Assembly (NCBI RefSeq): GCF_003149535.1
Contig: NZ_QGDB01000002.1
Coordinates: 434,001 to 498,000, forward strand
Reading direction: 5' to 3'
DNA length: 64,000 bases
From: Falsochrobactrum shanghaiense
GTDB lineage: Bacteria > Pseudomonadota > Alphaproteobacteria > Rhizobiales > Rhizobiaceae
Position numbers and translations under genes: made by a program. The notes below the pieces were generated by a model. That model was not told the origin of the DNA, did no database searches, and saw only the letters and a list, made by a program, of their open reading frames with translations. This document shows, one piece after another, positions 25,886-34,299 of the stretch (positions are counted from its first letter, which is position 1; every line of letters starts with the position of its first letter).

Positions 25886-27343
25886 ATGGGTAAGCCTGAG
25901 AAAACGCAGGCAGGGGTTGAAGCAGCGCCTTTGGGGCAATTGCGGCTGTTAATCGCATTGGATGCGCTGCTCGTTGAGGGGAGCGTCGGCGGGGCGGCAA
26001 AACAAATGGGGGTAAGCACCGCCGCCATGAGCCGCCTGCTTGGCCAGATTCGTGAAAAATTCGACGATCCTATCTTAGTCCGCTCCGGGCGCAGCATGAT
26101 TGCCACGCCTAAAGCAGAGGCGCTTCGCAGCAGGCTTCGCCATCTTGCCAATGAGGCAGAGGCTCTCATGAACCTTGGCGGCGCCGATGCTCCAACCGCC
26201 TCGCGCGATGCCCATGAGGGCTGGAAGCATAAAAGCATCATGGGCGCGCCGCCGCGCCTTGGCCTTCGCAAGATTGTCCAACTGGAAAACCACCCATCCC
26301 CGGAACATGTCGCCGCGCAATTTGCGTTCATTCATACAGAGAACGATCCTGCCCGGCGACTGGCAAAATATATCGCAGTAACGGGACGTAAAGTCGGCCA
26401 TACCCGCCCCCTTCATATCGATGAGGCGGAAGATGCATTCACAACGATCCTTGCGGGTGAAGCTGATCCCATGCAGATAAGCGCCTTGCTGCGCCTCATT
26501 CATTATCGCGGGGAAACAGCGCCCGAGCTTGCCGGGATGGCGCGTGCGGCCCATAGATATTATTCCACCGATACGGGCATGCGCTCACCGGCCCTCGACT
26601 GGCCCGCGCATCTTTCAGCCAATTCGCGGCAGTCTCCATGGTTCATACTGGCGGCTTTGCTGGTCGCGCGCGCGGGTTATCCTGTCGTCCTTCATGGCAA
26701 TTACGGGACAGGCGAGCTTTCCGGCAAGCTGGAACTGGCAGCGGAAGCGGTCGACATACCAGTTGCAACATCGCTGGCACAGGCGAAAACGGCACTGGCG
26801 GCACGCCATATCTGCTTTATGCCCCTGGCAGGGTTTGCGCCGCAAATTCATGCGCTGCTTGCGCTCTATCCATTATTTGAATCGCGATCGTCAATTAACA
26901 GTCTGGTCCATCTGCTCAACCCCATGCGGCTTTCAGCGTCCTTCCTCGGCGTCACGCAGCCAGCCTATCGTGAGCTTCACCGCGATGCCGCAGCCCTGCT
27001 CGAGCGGCAATCTGTATCGGTTGTTTCGACGAGCCGCGACGTGGCGGAACTCGTCCCCCATCGCCCGCATGCGATACACCGGCTGATCAATGGTGAAAAA
27101 ACGGATTTGCTGCTGCCGACCTTATCGAAGGCCGATGGGGACAGCCATGTGGGCCTGAGCACTTTCGAATATTGGCAAGCCGTCTGGTCGGGGGCCGCCA
27201 CAGACCAGCGGGCGCAATACACCATCATCGCCACGACAGCTTTGGCCTTGATGACAGTGCAGGGCGCGGATGATGGCAGCTATGCGCAATTCTACAGCAA
27301 GGCAGAAAATTTATGGCTTCATCGGCATCAGCGACGTGTTTAA
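25886..27343 (+). CDS. LysR-type HTH fused to TrpD2/YbiB-like phosphoribosyltransferase domain
   Basis: A 485-residue two-domain protein. Residues about 14-80 are a LysR winged helix (LRLLIALDALLVEGSVGGAA, VSTAAMSRLLGQIREKFDDP, RSGRSMIATPKAEAL). From about residue 120 it resembles YbiB/TrpD2, the anthranilate phosphoribosyltransferase-like nucleic-acid-binding family: RLAKYIAVTGRK, FTTILAGEADPMQISALLRL, SPWFILAALLVARAGYPVVL, HGNYGTGELSG and NSLVHLLNPM. The glycine loop of true TrpD (GTGGD) is not seen. GGAGG five bases before ATG 25886 fixes the start. The normal LysR effector domain is absent. Divergent from the TonB receptor, so likely its regulator. Confidence 0.82.
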   Translation: MGKPEKTQAGVEAAPLGQLRLLIALDALLVEGSVGGAAKQMGVSTAAMSRLLGQIREKFDDPILVRSGRSMIATPKAEALRSRLRHLANEAEALMNLGGADAPTASRDAHEGWKHKSIMGAPPRLGLRKIVQLENHPSPEHVAAQFAFIHTENDPARRLAKYIAVTGRKVGHTRPLHIDEAEDAFTTILAGEADPMQISALLRLIHYRGETAPELAGMARAAHRYYSTDTGMRSPALDWPAHLSANSRQSPWFILAALLVARAGYPVVLHGNYGTGELSGKLELAAEAVDIPVATSLAQAKTALAARHICFMPLAGFAPQIHALLALYPLFESRSSINSLVHLLNPMRLSASFLGVTQPAYRELHRDAAALLERQSVSVVSTSRDVAELVPHRPHAIHRLINGEKTDLLLPTLSKADGDSHVGLSTFEYWQAVWSGAATDQRAQYTIIATTALALMTVQGADDGSYAQFYSKAENLWLHRHQRRV

Positions 27344-27371
27344 CCCATTCCTTGACGGCCAGAAATTGAGC

Positions 27372-27478
27372 TTAAAGCGTGTTGCGTTTTATCGGATTTA
27401 TACAACACGCTTTAACTGTTTGTTTTTACGCATGTCTTTATCCCAAAACCGGTACCCACTTTTGGGAGACATGCTCTA
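27372..27478. repeat. Rhizobial intergenic palindromic repeat
   Basis: Two adjoining hairpins. The first has a 13-base perfect stem (27372-27384 with 27403-27415, TTAAAGCGTGTTG / CAACACGCTTTAA). The second has GCATGTC (27430-27436) with GACATGC (27468-27474) and an inner stem CCCAAAA / TTTTGGG. The end ACTTTTGGGAGACATGCTCT is the sequence common in intergenic repeats of Hyphomicrobiales. May terminate or protect the upstream transcript. Confidence 0.8.
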
Positions 27479-27585
27479 GCTTGCCGTCAAGGAACAGGCC
27501 GGGGGTACGCGCCTATAATCGGCCTGTTTCGCGATTCGATTAAGCTGCTAATAGTGCCAGTCGAAGCGCACAATGCGGCGCCGGT

Positions 27586-27990
27586 TTATTCGTTCTCATA
27601 TGTCTCGACGTCTATTCCCAGCGCAACCAGACCTTCCTCTATATAGTCGCCCAGAAGGGGCGTTCCGAGAAGGTATTTCGCCTCGCGCCCATTGTGGCGT
27701 TCGCTTGCCATATTCAATGCATCTTCCCACTCATCGGCGCTGAAATCCCCGCGCCCCACCCACATCAAGGCCAGAAGTTCCATTTTCTGATCTTCATTGA
27801 GAGAACGGATTGCCGCGACCAGTTCCTTGCGGGTCGGATTGTCGGGCGAGGCGTCGAAAATATCGACATCGCCATCATCGGCGGCATTGGAACCGGAGTT
27901 TTCATCGACGGTCGGCACCTGCACATCATATTCGCGTGCCTTGGAGATGATATATTCCAGGTTATCGATATTGTTTGCCAGCTCGACCAT
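27586..27990 (-). CDS. DUF3775-family protein
   Basis: A 134-residue acidic cytoplasmic protein recognised as DUF3775 by MVELANNIDNLEYIISKARE at the N-terminus and LNEDQKMELLALMWVGRGDF in the middle. The segment at residues 30-50 is Asp-rich and probably flexible. ATG 27990 follows CGGAG with seven bases; the upstream ATG at 28014 lacks a site. Function is unknown. It lies 72 bases after the TauE gene on the same strand. Confidence 0.82.
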   Translation of the reverse strand: MVELANNIDNLEYIISKAREYDVQVPTVDENSGSNAADDGDVDIFDASPDNPTRKELVAAIRSLNEDQKMELLALMWVGRGDFSADEWEDALNMASERHNGREAKYLLGTPLLGDYIEEGLVALGIDVETYENE

Positions 27991-28062
27991 GATGCGTCTC
28001 CGTTTTTCAGCCACGCAAGGATATGGTGACGGAGGTGGCGAGCGTTGGCAAGCGGAAATAAT

Positions 28063-28821
28063 CTACCCGAAAAATGACAGAGTCCAGTCGGCAATCAGCT
28101 TTATGGACAAGCCGAAAAGCGCAAGCTGCACGAGAAGAAAGAAGGGGCCGTCCGGCATGATGCGGGTTAGTTTTGCGCCGGCAAAAGTGCCGATGACAGC
28201 AGCCGGAATCAGCCAGTAGCCCAATCCCCAGTCGAGGCGGGAGAACTGCTGCATTTCCCAATAAGGAACGAGCTTGACCGCGTTGACGACCGCGAAAAGG
28301 ATCGTCGATGTTCCGGCAAAGACCAGTTTTTCCAGACGCTGCGGCAGCACATATATCTGGAAAGGCGGACCGCCGGAATGCGATACGAAGCTGGTCAGCC
28401 CGGTCAGCGCGCCCCAGAAAACCCCGCGCGGTATATCGGCCTTGCGGGCCTGTCGGCGATAGCGCGCGCCGATCCAGGCATTCAGGCAAAAGAAGATGCC
28501 GATCAACCCCACCAGCATGCCGATGAATTTGCCGGAAAGATGGGAGCTGAACAGCCAGCCGATACCAATGCCGATAATTGCCGCCGGTATCATGATCGCC
28601 AGATTTCGCGCCGAGTAATGGCGGCGGTAGAGATAAAGGCCGAACATATCGCTGATGACATAGATGGGCAGCAAGAGTGCGGCCGCCGTTACCGGCGAAA
28701 TAACCAGCGCCATCAGCGGCACCGCAAGAGTGCCGACCGAAGGCAGGCCGCCTTTCGAAAGCCCGACCAGAAAGGCTGCGATGATCGCGATCGAAAGAAA
28801 AAGAGGGCTATGCTCAAGCAT
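28063..28821 (-). CDS. TauE/SafE-family membrane transporter
   Basis: A 252-residue inner-membrane protein with about eight hydrophobic segments, of the sulfite/organosulfonate exporter family. Family stretches are AAFLVGLSKGGLPSVGTLAV near the N-terminus and GFVSHSGGPP-like LTSFVSHSGGPPFQIYVLPQ at the start of the second repeat. It follows the aminotransferase gene by 20 bases and is probably co-transcribed. Substrate cannot be assigned; many members export sulfur compounds. Confidence 0.85.
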   Translation of the reverse strand: MLEHSPLFLSIAIIAAFLVGLSKGGLPSVGTLAVPLMALVISPVTAAALLLPIYVISDMFGLYLYRRHYSARNLAIMIPAAIIGIGIGWLFSSHLSGKFIGMLVGLIGIFFCLNAWIGARYRRQARKADIPRGVFWGALTGLTSFVSHSGGPPFQIYVLPQRLEKLVFAGTSTILFAVVNAVKLVPYWEMQQFSRLDWGLGYWLIPAAVIGTFAGAKLTRIMPDGPFFLLVQLALFGLSIKLIADWTLSFFG

Positions 28822-28841
28822 CAGGGATGCGTCTTTGCCGA

Positions 28842-29696
28842 TCAGCTATGCGCCCATTCCCAGTAGAGCGCGCGAGCGCGTTTTGTCACCGGACCATAGG
28901 CAAGTGCCCGGTCGTCGAAGCCGATAATCGGCACGACCTTGCTTAAATTTCCGCTGGAGAAGATTTCGTCCGCTTCGCGAAAGTCCTGAATTTTCAACGT
29001 CGTTTCGTGGACGCTCACACCTGCCTCGCGCAGAAGCCCGATTACCCGCTGCCGCGTAATGCCGTTGAGGAAGGTGCCATTGGGAACAGGGGTGAAAACC
29101 TCTCCGCCGCGCACCATGAAGACATTCGAGGTTGCAGTTTCTGCAACATTTCCGAGCACATCGGTCACCAGTGCATTGTGGAAGCCTTTCGCCTTCGCCT
29201 CGCGCAGCATGCGCGCATTATTGGGATAGAGGCAGGCGGCTTTTGCATTGACCGGCATGACTTCGAGATAGGGCCTGCGGAACGAAGTCGTCGTGATCGT
29301 AAAGCCTTTGGGCTCCACCATCGGGATGGCTTCAAGGCATAGGGCGAAGTCGGTGGATTCGGGCAGGGCGGCAACCGTGCTGGCGTCGCCTTCTTCCGCC
29401 CAATACATGGGGCGGATATAGACATCTGTTCCGGGGCCGAATTTTTTTAGCCCTTCGCGCGCCAATGCCTCAATATCCTGTGTCGAGAGCGCTGGCTCCA
29501 GCCCCAGGGCGCGGGCTGAGTCATTGGCGCGGGCGCAATGGCGATCAAGATCGGGCGTGACGCCTTCAAACAGGCGCGCACCGTCGAATACGAGCGAGCC
29601 GAGCCACGTCGCATGGGATGCTGCGCCCAGAATACGAACATCGCCCTCATGCCATTCGCCCTTGTAATAGGTCCACATAGCCCGCTTCTCTGTCAT
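28842..29696 (-). CDS. Class IV aminotransferase (branched-chain / D-amino-acid type)
   Basis: A 284-residue PLP enzyme of fold type IV. The catalytic Lys is expected in VNAKAACLYPNNARMLREAK; ALVTDVLGNVAETATSNVFM and NGTFLNGITRQRVIGLLREA are the phosphate-binding and substrate regions of BCAT/DAAT enzymes. ATG 29696 follows GGAGGACGAGAAA; ATG 29756 upstream is less well placed. It is shorter than IlvE (about 305) and may act as an R-selective or D-amino-acid transaminase. Co-directional with the TauE gene. Confidence 0.85.
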   Translation of the reverse strand: MTEKRAMWTYYKGEWHEGDVRILGAASHATWLGSLVFDGARLFEGVTPDLDRHCARANDSARALGLEPALSTQDIEALAREGLKKFGPGTDVYIRPMYWAEEGDASTVAALPESTDFALCLEAIPMVEPKGFTITTTSFRRPYLEVMPVNAKAACLYPNNARMLREAKAKGFHNALVTDVLGNVAETATSNVFMVRGGEVFTPVPNGTFLNGITRQRVIGLLREAGVSVHETTLKIQDFREADEIFSSGNLSKVVPIIGFDDRALAYGPVTKRARALYWEWAHS

Positions 29697-29792
29697 TTTC
29701 TCGTCCTCCAGGATCACATTCTCACAAGATGCCCGGAAGCTCGATACCGGACTCAATTGAGTGCCTTATATCTGAAATCCGCCTTGAATGGA

Positions 29793-30707
29793 TCAGCTTT
29801 GTGCATCTTCAATCAGGGCCGGAGCAGCCTCAAGAGAAGTAACCGCCGGAGGGCCTTCCACACCGCGTTCGCGTTCGCGGATGAAGGTGAAAAGACCGGA
29901 GACGGTAATGAGTACGATACCGATCAGCATCGGCAGGTCGATATGATCGTTGAAGATGAAATAGCCGAACAGGATCGCCCAGAGCATCTGGCTATATTGC
30001 GGGGTGGCAATGGCGCTGGCGGGCGCGCGCTGCGCTGCAAGCATCAGCAAAATATTGGCGAGCGCCGCCAGAAGGCCATAGCCTGCGAGATAGGTCCATT
30101 GGAGCAAATCCGGTGCCTGATAGGAGGGGATCATCAGAAGCCCGCAAATGATGATCGGGCCGATAAGACCAGCGGTATAAAGCGAGATGCGCTTTTCATG
30201 CTTGCCCATCACGCGGAAGATGATGATGCTCATTGCACCGCCAAAGCCGCCGCCCAGCGCCCCAAGATGGCCGATCGAAAGCTCGCGGAACCCCGGCCGA
30301 AGCACGATCAGAACGCCCAGAAACCCGATCGCGACGGCTGACCAGCGCCGCCAGCCGACCTGCTCTTTAAGAAAGAGGACCGACAAGATGGTGACGAAGG
30401 TTGGCAGGAGGAAAATCAGCGCGAAAGCTTCAGCCATGGAAAGATGCGTGAAGGCGACGACACTGCCGATAACGCCCATGGTGGCGGTCACGGTGCGCAG
30501 CAGCCATAATTTCATATTGCTGCTGCGGAACATATCGGACCAGGCATCGTCTCGCTTCTTGGTGAAGGGGATCGCCAGAAGCCCCAGCACGGCTCCAAAA
30601 AATGCCGTTTCATAGGGAGAAAGCGTGCCGTCGATGAATTTGACGCAGGCGTCACTGATGGCGAAAGCGGCGTAGGAGGCAAAGGCCAGAAAAATACCGT
30701 AAAGCAT
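29793..30707 (-). CDS. EamA-family (DMT) transporter
   Basis: A 304-residue inner-membrane protein with ten hydrophobic helices in two EamA repeats. Start region MLYGIFLAFASYAAFAISDA and the mid-protein STVTFTTLMAEAFAL-like THLSMAEAFALIFLLPTFVT are typical. A longer frame begins at 30818, but the 37 added residues are hydrophilic and upstream of the first helix, so ATG 30707 was used. C-terminal residues after the last helix (FIREREREGVEGPP region) are polar and acidic. Likely a metabolite exporter; substrate unknown. Confidence 0.85.
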   Translation of the reverse strand: MLYGIFLAFASYAAFAISDACVKFIDGTLSPYETAFFGAVLGLLAIPFTKKRDDAWSDMFRSSNMKLWLLRTVTATMGVIGSVVAFTHLSMAEAFALIFLLPTFVTILSVLFLKEQVGWRRWSAVAIGFLGVLIVLRPGFRELSIGHLGALGGGFGGAMSIIIFRVMGKHEKRISLYTAGLIGPIIICGLLMIPSYQAPDLLQWTYLAGYGLLAALANILLMLAAQRAPASAIATPQYSQMLWAILFGYFIFNDHIDLPMLIGIVLITVSGLFTFIRERERGVEGPPAVTSLEAAPALIEDAQS

Positions 30708-30955
30708 GGCGGCGTCCAGAAAATGCGGGGGCGTATTTCTCTGCCCTAATCCATCAGCTCCGAATTGGCAAAAGGCATTTTCGTATTTATGGCGCGGGAG
30801 GGGCTCAATGTGCGCCAAGACCTTATGACGTAGGCGATTGCGGCCAATTCAAGACCGGCAGCATCAGCGAAAATGCATGCCTCATTTGCAATCATATCCG
30901 TGGTGATTTTTTGGGCAAAAGCTTATTTAAAGATCATCCAACGAGGAGAAAGCAA

Positions 30956-31093
30956 ATGAACATCCGTCAGAAAGTCCAACAGTATGTATCCCGCCGCCGC
31001 GCCGTCCGTGAACTGGGTGCGATGGACGACTATCTTCTTGCCGATATTGGTGTATCGCGTTCCCAGATCCAGAGCGCAGTTTTCGGCAGGTAA
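30956..31093 (+). CDS. DUF1127-domain small protein
   Basis: A 45-residue protein, almost entirely DUF1127: VSRRRAVRELGAMDDYLLAD then IGVSRSQIQSAVFGR. AGGAG stands seven bases before ATG 30956, and a terminator follows, so it is a stand-alone gene. In Brucella and Agrobacterium such short DUF1127 proteins are abundant, Arg-rich and under LysR/sRNA circuits; their molecular role is unsettled. Compared with the protein at 2191-2493 it lacks the N-terminal extension. Confidence 0.85.
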   Translation: MNIRQKVQQYVSRRRAVRELGAMDDYLLADIGVSRSQIQSAVFGR

Positions 31094-31149
31094 TTTCGTA
31101 TGGTGCGGCTGATAAATGATCGCCCCATAACGGAAACAAAAACAAGGTA

Positions 31150-31183
31150 AAAGCGTCGGTCTCCAGTCCCGACGCTTTTTTTA
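31150..31183 (+). terminator. Terminator of the DUF1127 gene
   Basis: AAAGCGTCGG pairs with CCGACGCTTT around TCTCCAGTC-like loop, followed by a run of T ending at 31182. Confidence 0.88.
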
Positions 31184-31680
31184 TTTGTTTTACTGCATTG
31201 TCCGACTGCTCGAAGCAGGAAAATAAATCAGCGCGGTGAAGTGATTCCCCTGCACAAGCGTTTTAAACTTTTGCCGAAAAATGCTCATTTCCTCCATCAC
31301 CCCGATGGGAGAAGCTGCGAATCGCTCCTTGCACGCGTTTTCGCAAGCATGCCGGATCAGTCGCCCGGATCAAAATTCCGGCCAGGACATCCTGCATTTT
31401 CTTGAAATTCTTTCAAAAAATTTACAGAAATGACGGGCTGGCGCTATTTGTCCTGCCGGTCCAAGTTAAATCGTGTCAATAAATAGGCATTCTTGCGACA
31501 GAACTGTGCTTTTGTGTGCAATGGGTGTATGGGGAACAATCCGCGTGCGTGACATGCGCAAGCGGCTAACAATTCGGCAATCGCTTGAGGTTGCTCCAAA
31601 CTGATGATGCGGACAGCCCGTATGTCGGCTGCATATCGGAGGCGGGGAGCTGAGGAGCGCAATTTCTGCCTGGAGGAACT
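31184..31680 (+). other. Long untranslated region before the purine permease gene
   Basis: About 500 bases without a convincing gene. A diverged copy of the intergenic repeat lies at 31258-31290 (CTTTTGCCGAAAAATGCTC). Bases 31440-31680 could hold the promoter and a leader. The known purine riboswitch core was looked for and not seen. GGAGG at 31672 serves the permease. Confidence 0.5.
31258..31290. repeat. Diverged copy of the intergenic repeat
   Basis: CGTTTTAAACTTTTGCCGAA-AAATGCTC resembles the copy at 48846-48876 (CGTTTCAGTCTTTTGCCGGA-AATGCTCT) at about three positions in four, and both resemble the second hairpin of the repeat at 27430-27478. Confidence 0.55.
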
Positions 31681-32976
31681 ATGCTCGAAAAGCTGTTCAA
31701 ACTACGAGAACATGGCACGTCCGTTAGAACGGAAGTGATCGCGGGTCTGACGACCTTCCTGACCATGTCCTATATTATTTTCGTCAACCCGGATATTTTG
31801 TCCACTACAGGAATGGACCGCAATGCGGTCTTCGTGGCGACCTGCCTTGCCGCAGCGCTCGGTTCGTTTGTGATGGCCTTCGTCGCCAATTGGCCGATCG
31901 GCATGGCGCCGGGCATGGGCCTCAATGCCTTCTTCGCTTTCACGGTTGTGGGCGCGATGGGCTTTACATGGCAGCAGGCGCTCGGAGCGGTCTTCATTTC
32001 CGGCGTGATCTTCCTGCTGTTGACCGTTACCGGCGTCCGCCGCTGGCTGGTCGATGGCATTCCGGTTTCGCTGCGCAGCGCCATTGCCGCCGGTATCGGC
32101 ATGTTTCTGGCGCTCATCGGGCTAAAGAGCGCAGGCATCGTCGTGGCCAATGAGGCAACGCTCGTTGCGCTGGGCGATCTGACCCATTCGGGTACGCTGC
32201 TCGCCATCCTGGGCTTCTTCATCATTGCCGCCCTCGACGCACTCAAAGTGCGCGGCTCTATCCTGATCGGCGTTCTGGTCGTCACGATCATTTCCATCCT
32301 TCTGGGCATCAGCCAGTTCGGTGGCGTTTTCTCCGCACCGCCCAGCCTTGCGCCGACCCTCCTGCAACTCGACATACTAGGCGCGCTGCATACCGGCATC
32401 ATCCATGTCATTCTCGTATTCGTTCTGGTCGAAGTCTTCGATGCAACGGGAACGCTGATCGGCGTCGCAAAGCGCGGCGGTCTGATCGAGCCGGGCAAGC
32501 CCAACCGTCTGAACCGCGCCTTGTTTGCCGACAGCACCGCAATTCTCGGCGGCTCGCTTCTGGGCACTTCATCGACCACGGCCTATGCGGAAAGCGCATC
32601 GGGCGTACAGGCAGGCGGACGGACGGGGCTGACGGCTCTCGTCGTCGCCGTGCTGTTTCTGGCCGCCTTGTTCATCTCGCCGCTCGCAGGTTCCGTGCCT
32701 GCTTATGCGACTGCTCCGGCGCTGATCTACGTCGCCTGCCTGATGATGCGCGAACTCTCGGAAATCAACTGGGACGAGATCACGGATGCTGCCCCGGCTG
32801 CCTTGACTGCCCTGGCAATCCCGTTCACCTATTCGATTGCCAACGGCCTTGCTTTTGGCTTCATCAGCTATGTCGTGCTGAAAACCGCTACGGGCAGGGT
32901 GCGCGAAGTGCATCCGGCAACCTGGATCGTCGCTATATTGTTCATTATCCGCTTTGCTTTCTTCCCTGAAGGCTAA
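31681..32976 (+). CDS. NCS2-family purine (adenine/guanine/hypoxanthine) permease
   Basis: A 431-residue inner-membrane transporter of the AzgA-like branch of NCS2 (GhxP, AdeP, PbuG). The signature VIAGLTTFLTMSYIIFVNPD near the start, WPIGMAPGMGLNAFFAFTVV and LLGTSSTTAYAESASGVQAG are diagnostic. About 12 membrane segments. GGAGG lies five bases before ATG. Single gene with a strong terminator. Its substrate would fit with the adenine deaminase at 48.9-50.6 kb, but the two are not linked. Confidence 0.92.
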   Translation: MLEKLFKLREHGTSVRTEVIAGLTTFLTMSYIIFVNPDILSTTGMDRNAVFVATCLAAALGSFVMAFVANWPIGMAPGMGLNAFFAFTVVGAMGFTWQQALGAVFISGVIFLLLTVTGVRRWLVDGIPVSLRSAIAAGIGMFLALIGLKSAGIVVANEATLVALGDLTHSGTLLAILGFFIIAALDALKVRGSILIGVLVVTIISILLGISQFGGVFSAPPSLAPTLLQLDILGALHTGIIHVILVFVLVEVFDATGTLIGVAKRGGLIEPGKPNRLNRALFADSTAILGGSLLGTSSTTAYAESASGVQAGGRTGLTALVVAVLFLAALFISPLAGSVPAYATAPALIYVACLMMRELSEINWDEITDAAPAALTALAIPFTYSIANGLAFGFISYVVLKTATGRVREVHPATWIVAILFIIRFAFFPEG

Positions 32977-32991
32977 ACGGAATTATCGATA

Positions 32992-33029
32992 AAAAACACC
33001 GCATATCCATAGGGATATGCGGTGTTTTT
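32992..33029. terminator. Bidirectional terminator, purine permease / FAH gene
   Basis: AAAAACACCGCATATCC and GGATATGCGGTGTTTTT are exact 17-base complements around ATAG, with A and T runs that serve convergent genes on both strands. Confidence 0.92.
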
Positions 33030-33058
33030 AATAGAGCGTTTTATGCTCGAAATCCAGA

Positions 33059-34249
33059 TCAGATCCGGTCGAGCAGCTTGCGTTCCTGCAGGTTTCGAAT
33101 CAGCGCACGAATGCCGAATGTCCATTCCGGGCACTTGTCGGTGCGATCAACCCGGTTGATGAGACTTCCCAGCTTGGGCGTCGAAATCTCCACAAGGTCG
33201 CCAATTTCATGGGTGAAGCCCTGACCCGCGCCGCGGCGGTCCTTTACCGGGGCGAACATGGTCCCAAGGAAAAGAACGGCGCCGTCTGGATATTGATGAT
33301 TGCGGTTCATCATCTGCCCGGCAAGATCTTCCGGGTCGCGGCTGATTGCCTCCATCGGGCTTTCACCCGTCATTTCGAAGCCATCCTCGCCATGAACCTT
33401 GAGCGAGAGCTTGAGCTTGCGCAGCACGTCCATGGTGAAATCGCCATCGAACAGGCGAATGAAAGGACCAATGGCGCAGGAGGCGTTATTGTCCTTGGCT
33501 TTACCAAGCAGCAATGCGGAACGGCCTTCGACATCGCGCAGATTGACATCATTGCCCAATGTGGCGCCTACAATGCGGCCATCGGATGCAATCGCGAGAA
33601 CCACTTCCGGTTCAGGATTGTTCCATTCGGAAATCGGCAGGATACCGACGGTCGCGCCGCAACCGACAGCGGACATGGGCTGGGATTTGGTGAAGATTTC
33701 CGCGTCAGGCCCGATGCCGACTTCCAGATATTGTGACCAAAGCCCCATTTCCTGCAAAAGCGCCTTCACCTGAGCCGCCTTTTCAGAGCCTGCTTCCACG
33801 CCGCGCAGATTATCGCCAATGACCGGTGCAAGCCGTTCGCGAATTTCGCGCGCGCGGGTAGGGTCGCCCTTGGCCTGCTCCTCGATGACGCGCTCAAGCA
33901 TGCTATCGGCGAAAGTCACGCCCGCGGCCTTGATTGCCTGAAAATCGATCGGGGCGAGCAATTCGCCTTTCTCGCCTGACAGAAAATCATCCAGCGCGCC
34001 AAGGGCAGTGAAACGGCCTGCATCTTTCAGTTCATTCACGAGCGTCTTGCGTTCCAGCAAACCCGAGACGGTTGCGGAAAGGCTGGAAAGGTCGTGTACC
34101 TGCCCATTCGAGACGAGGACAGGGCAGGGACCATTTTCGGCTTTGGACCAGACGCGTCCGATCAGCAGCGCCGAAGAACTGTCTTCAGGCAGGATCAGGG
34201 TCGAGTTCAAAACAGCTTTGTCTAGCACGGATATATCTCCCGGTTTCAT
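33059..34249 (-). CDS. Fumarylacetoacetate hydrolase (FAH) family protein
   Basis: A 396-residue FAH-fold protein, longer than the usual 280-residue members. The metal-binding core is visible in NNPEPEVVLAIASDGRIVGA (E-x-E type), GNDVNLRDVEGRSALLLGKA and GAVLFLGTMFAPVKDRRGAG with FTHEIGDLVEIST. ATG 34249 is used; GTG 34228 with GGGAG upstream is a good alternative. It lies 50 bases downstream of denD, so it probably cleaves or dehydrates a keto-sugar-acid intermediate in the same pathway. Exact reaction unknown. Confidence 0.82.
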   Translation of the reverse strand: MKPGDISVLDKAVLNSTLILPEDSSSALLIGRVWSKAENGPCPVLVSNGQVHDLSSLSATVSGLLERKTLVNELKDAGRFTALGALDDFLSGEKGELLAPIDFQAIKAAGVTFADSMLERVIEEQAKGDPTRAREIRERLAPVIGDNLRGVEAGSEKAAQVKALLQEMGLWSQYLEVGIGPDAEIFTKSQPMSAVGCGATVGILPISEWNNPEPEVVLAIASDGRIVGATLGNDVNLRDVEGRSALLLGKAKDNNASCAIGPFIRLFDGDFTMDVLRKLKLSLKVHGEDGFEMTGESPMEAISRDPEDLAGQMMNRNHQYPDGAVLFLGTMFAPVKDRRGAGQGFTHEIGDLVEISTPKLGSLINRVDRTDKCPEWTFGIRALIRNLQERKLLDRI

Positions 34250-34299
34250 GATTGGTTGGAGGTGTCTTTATGGGTGACAGGGGGAGGCAAGCCCGTCCA

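Noticed and set aside
31184-31680. Purine riboswitch before the purine permease
   Set aside because: The conserved core and the three-way junction sequence could not be found.
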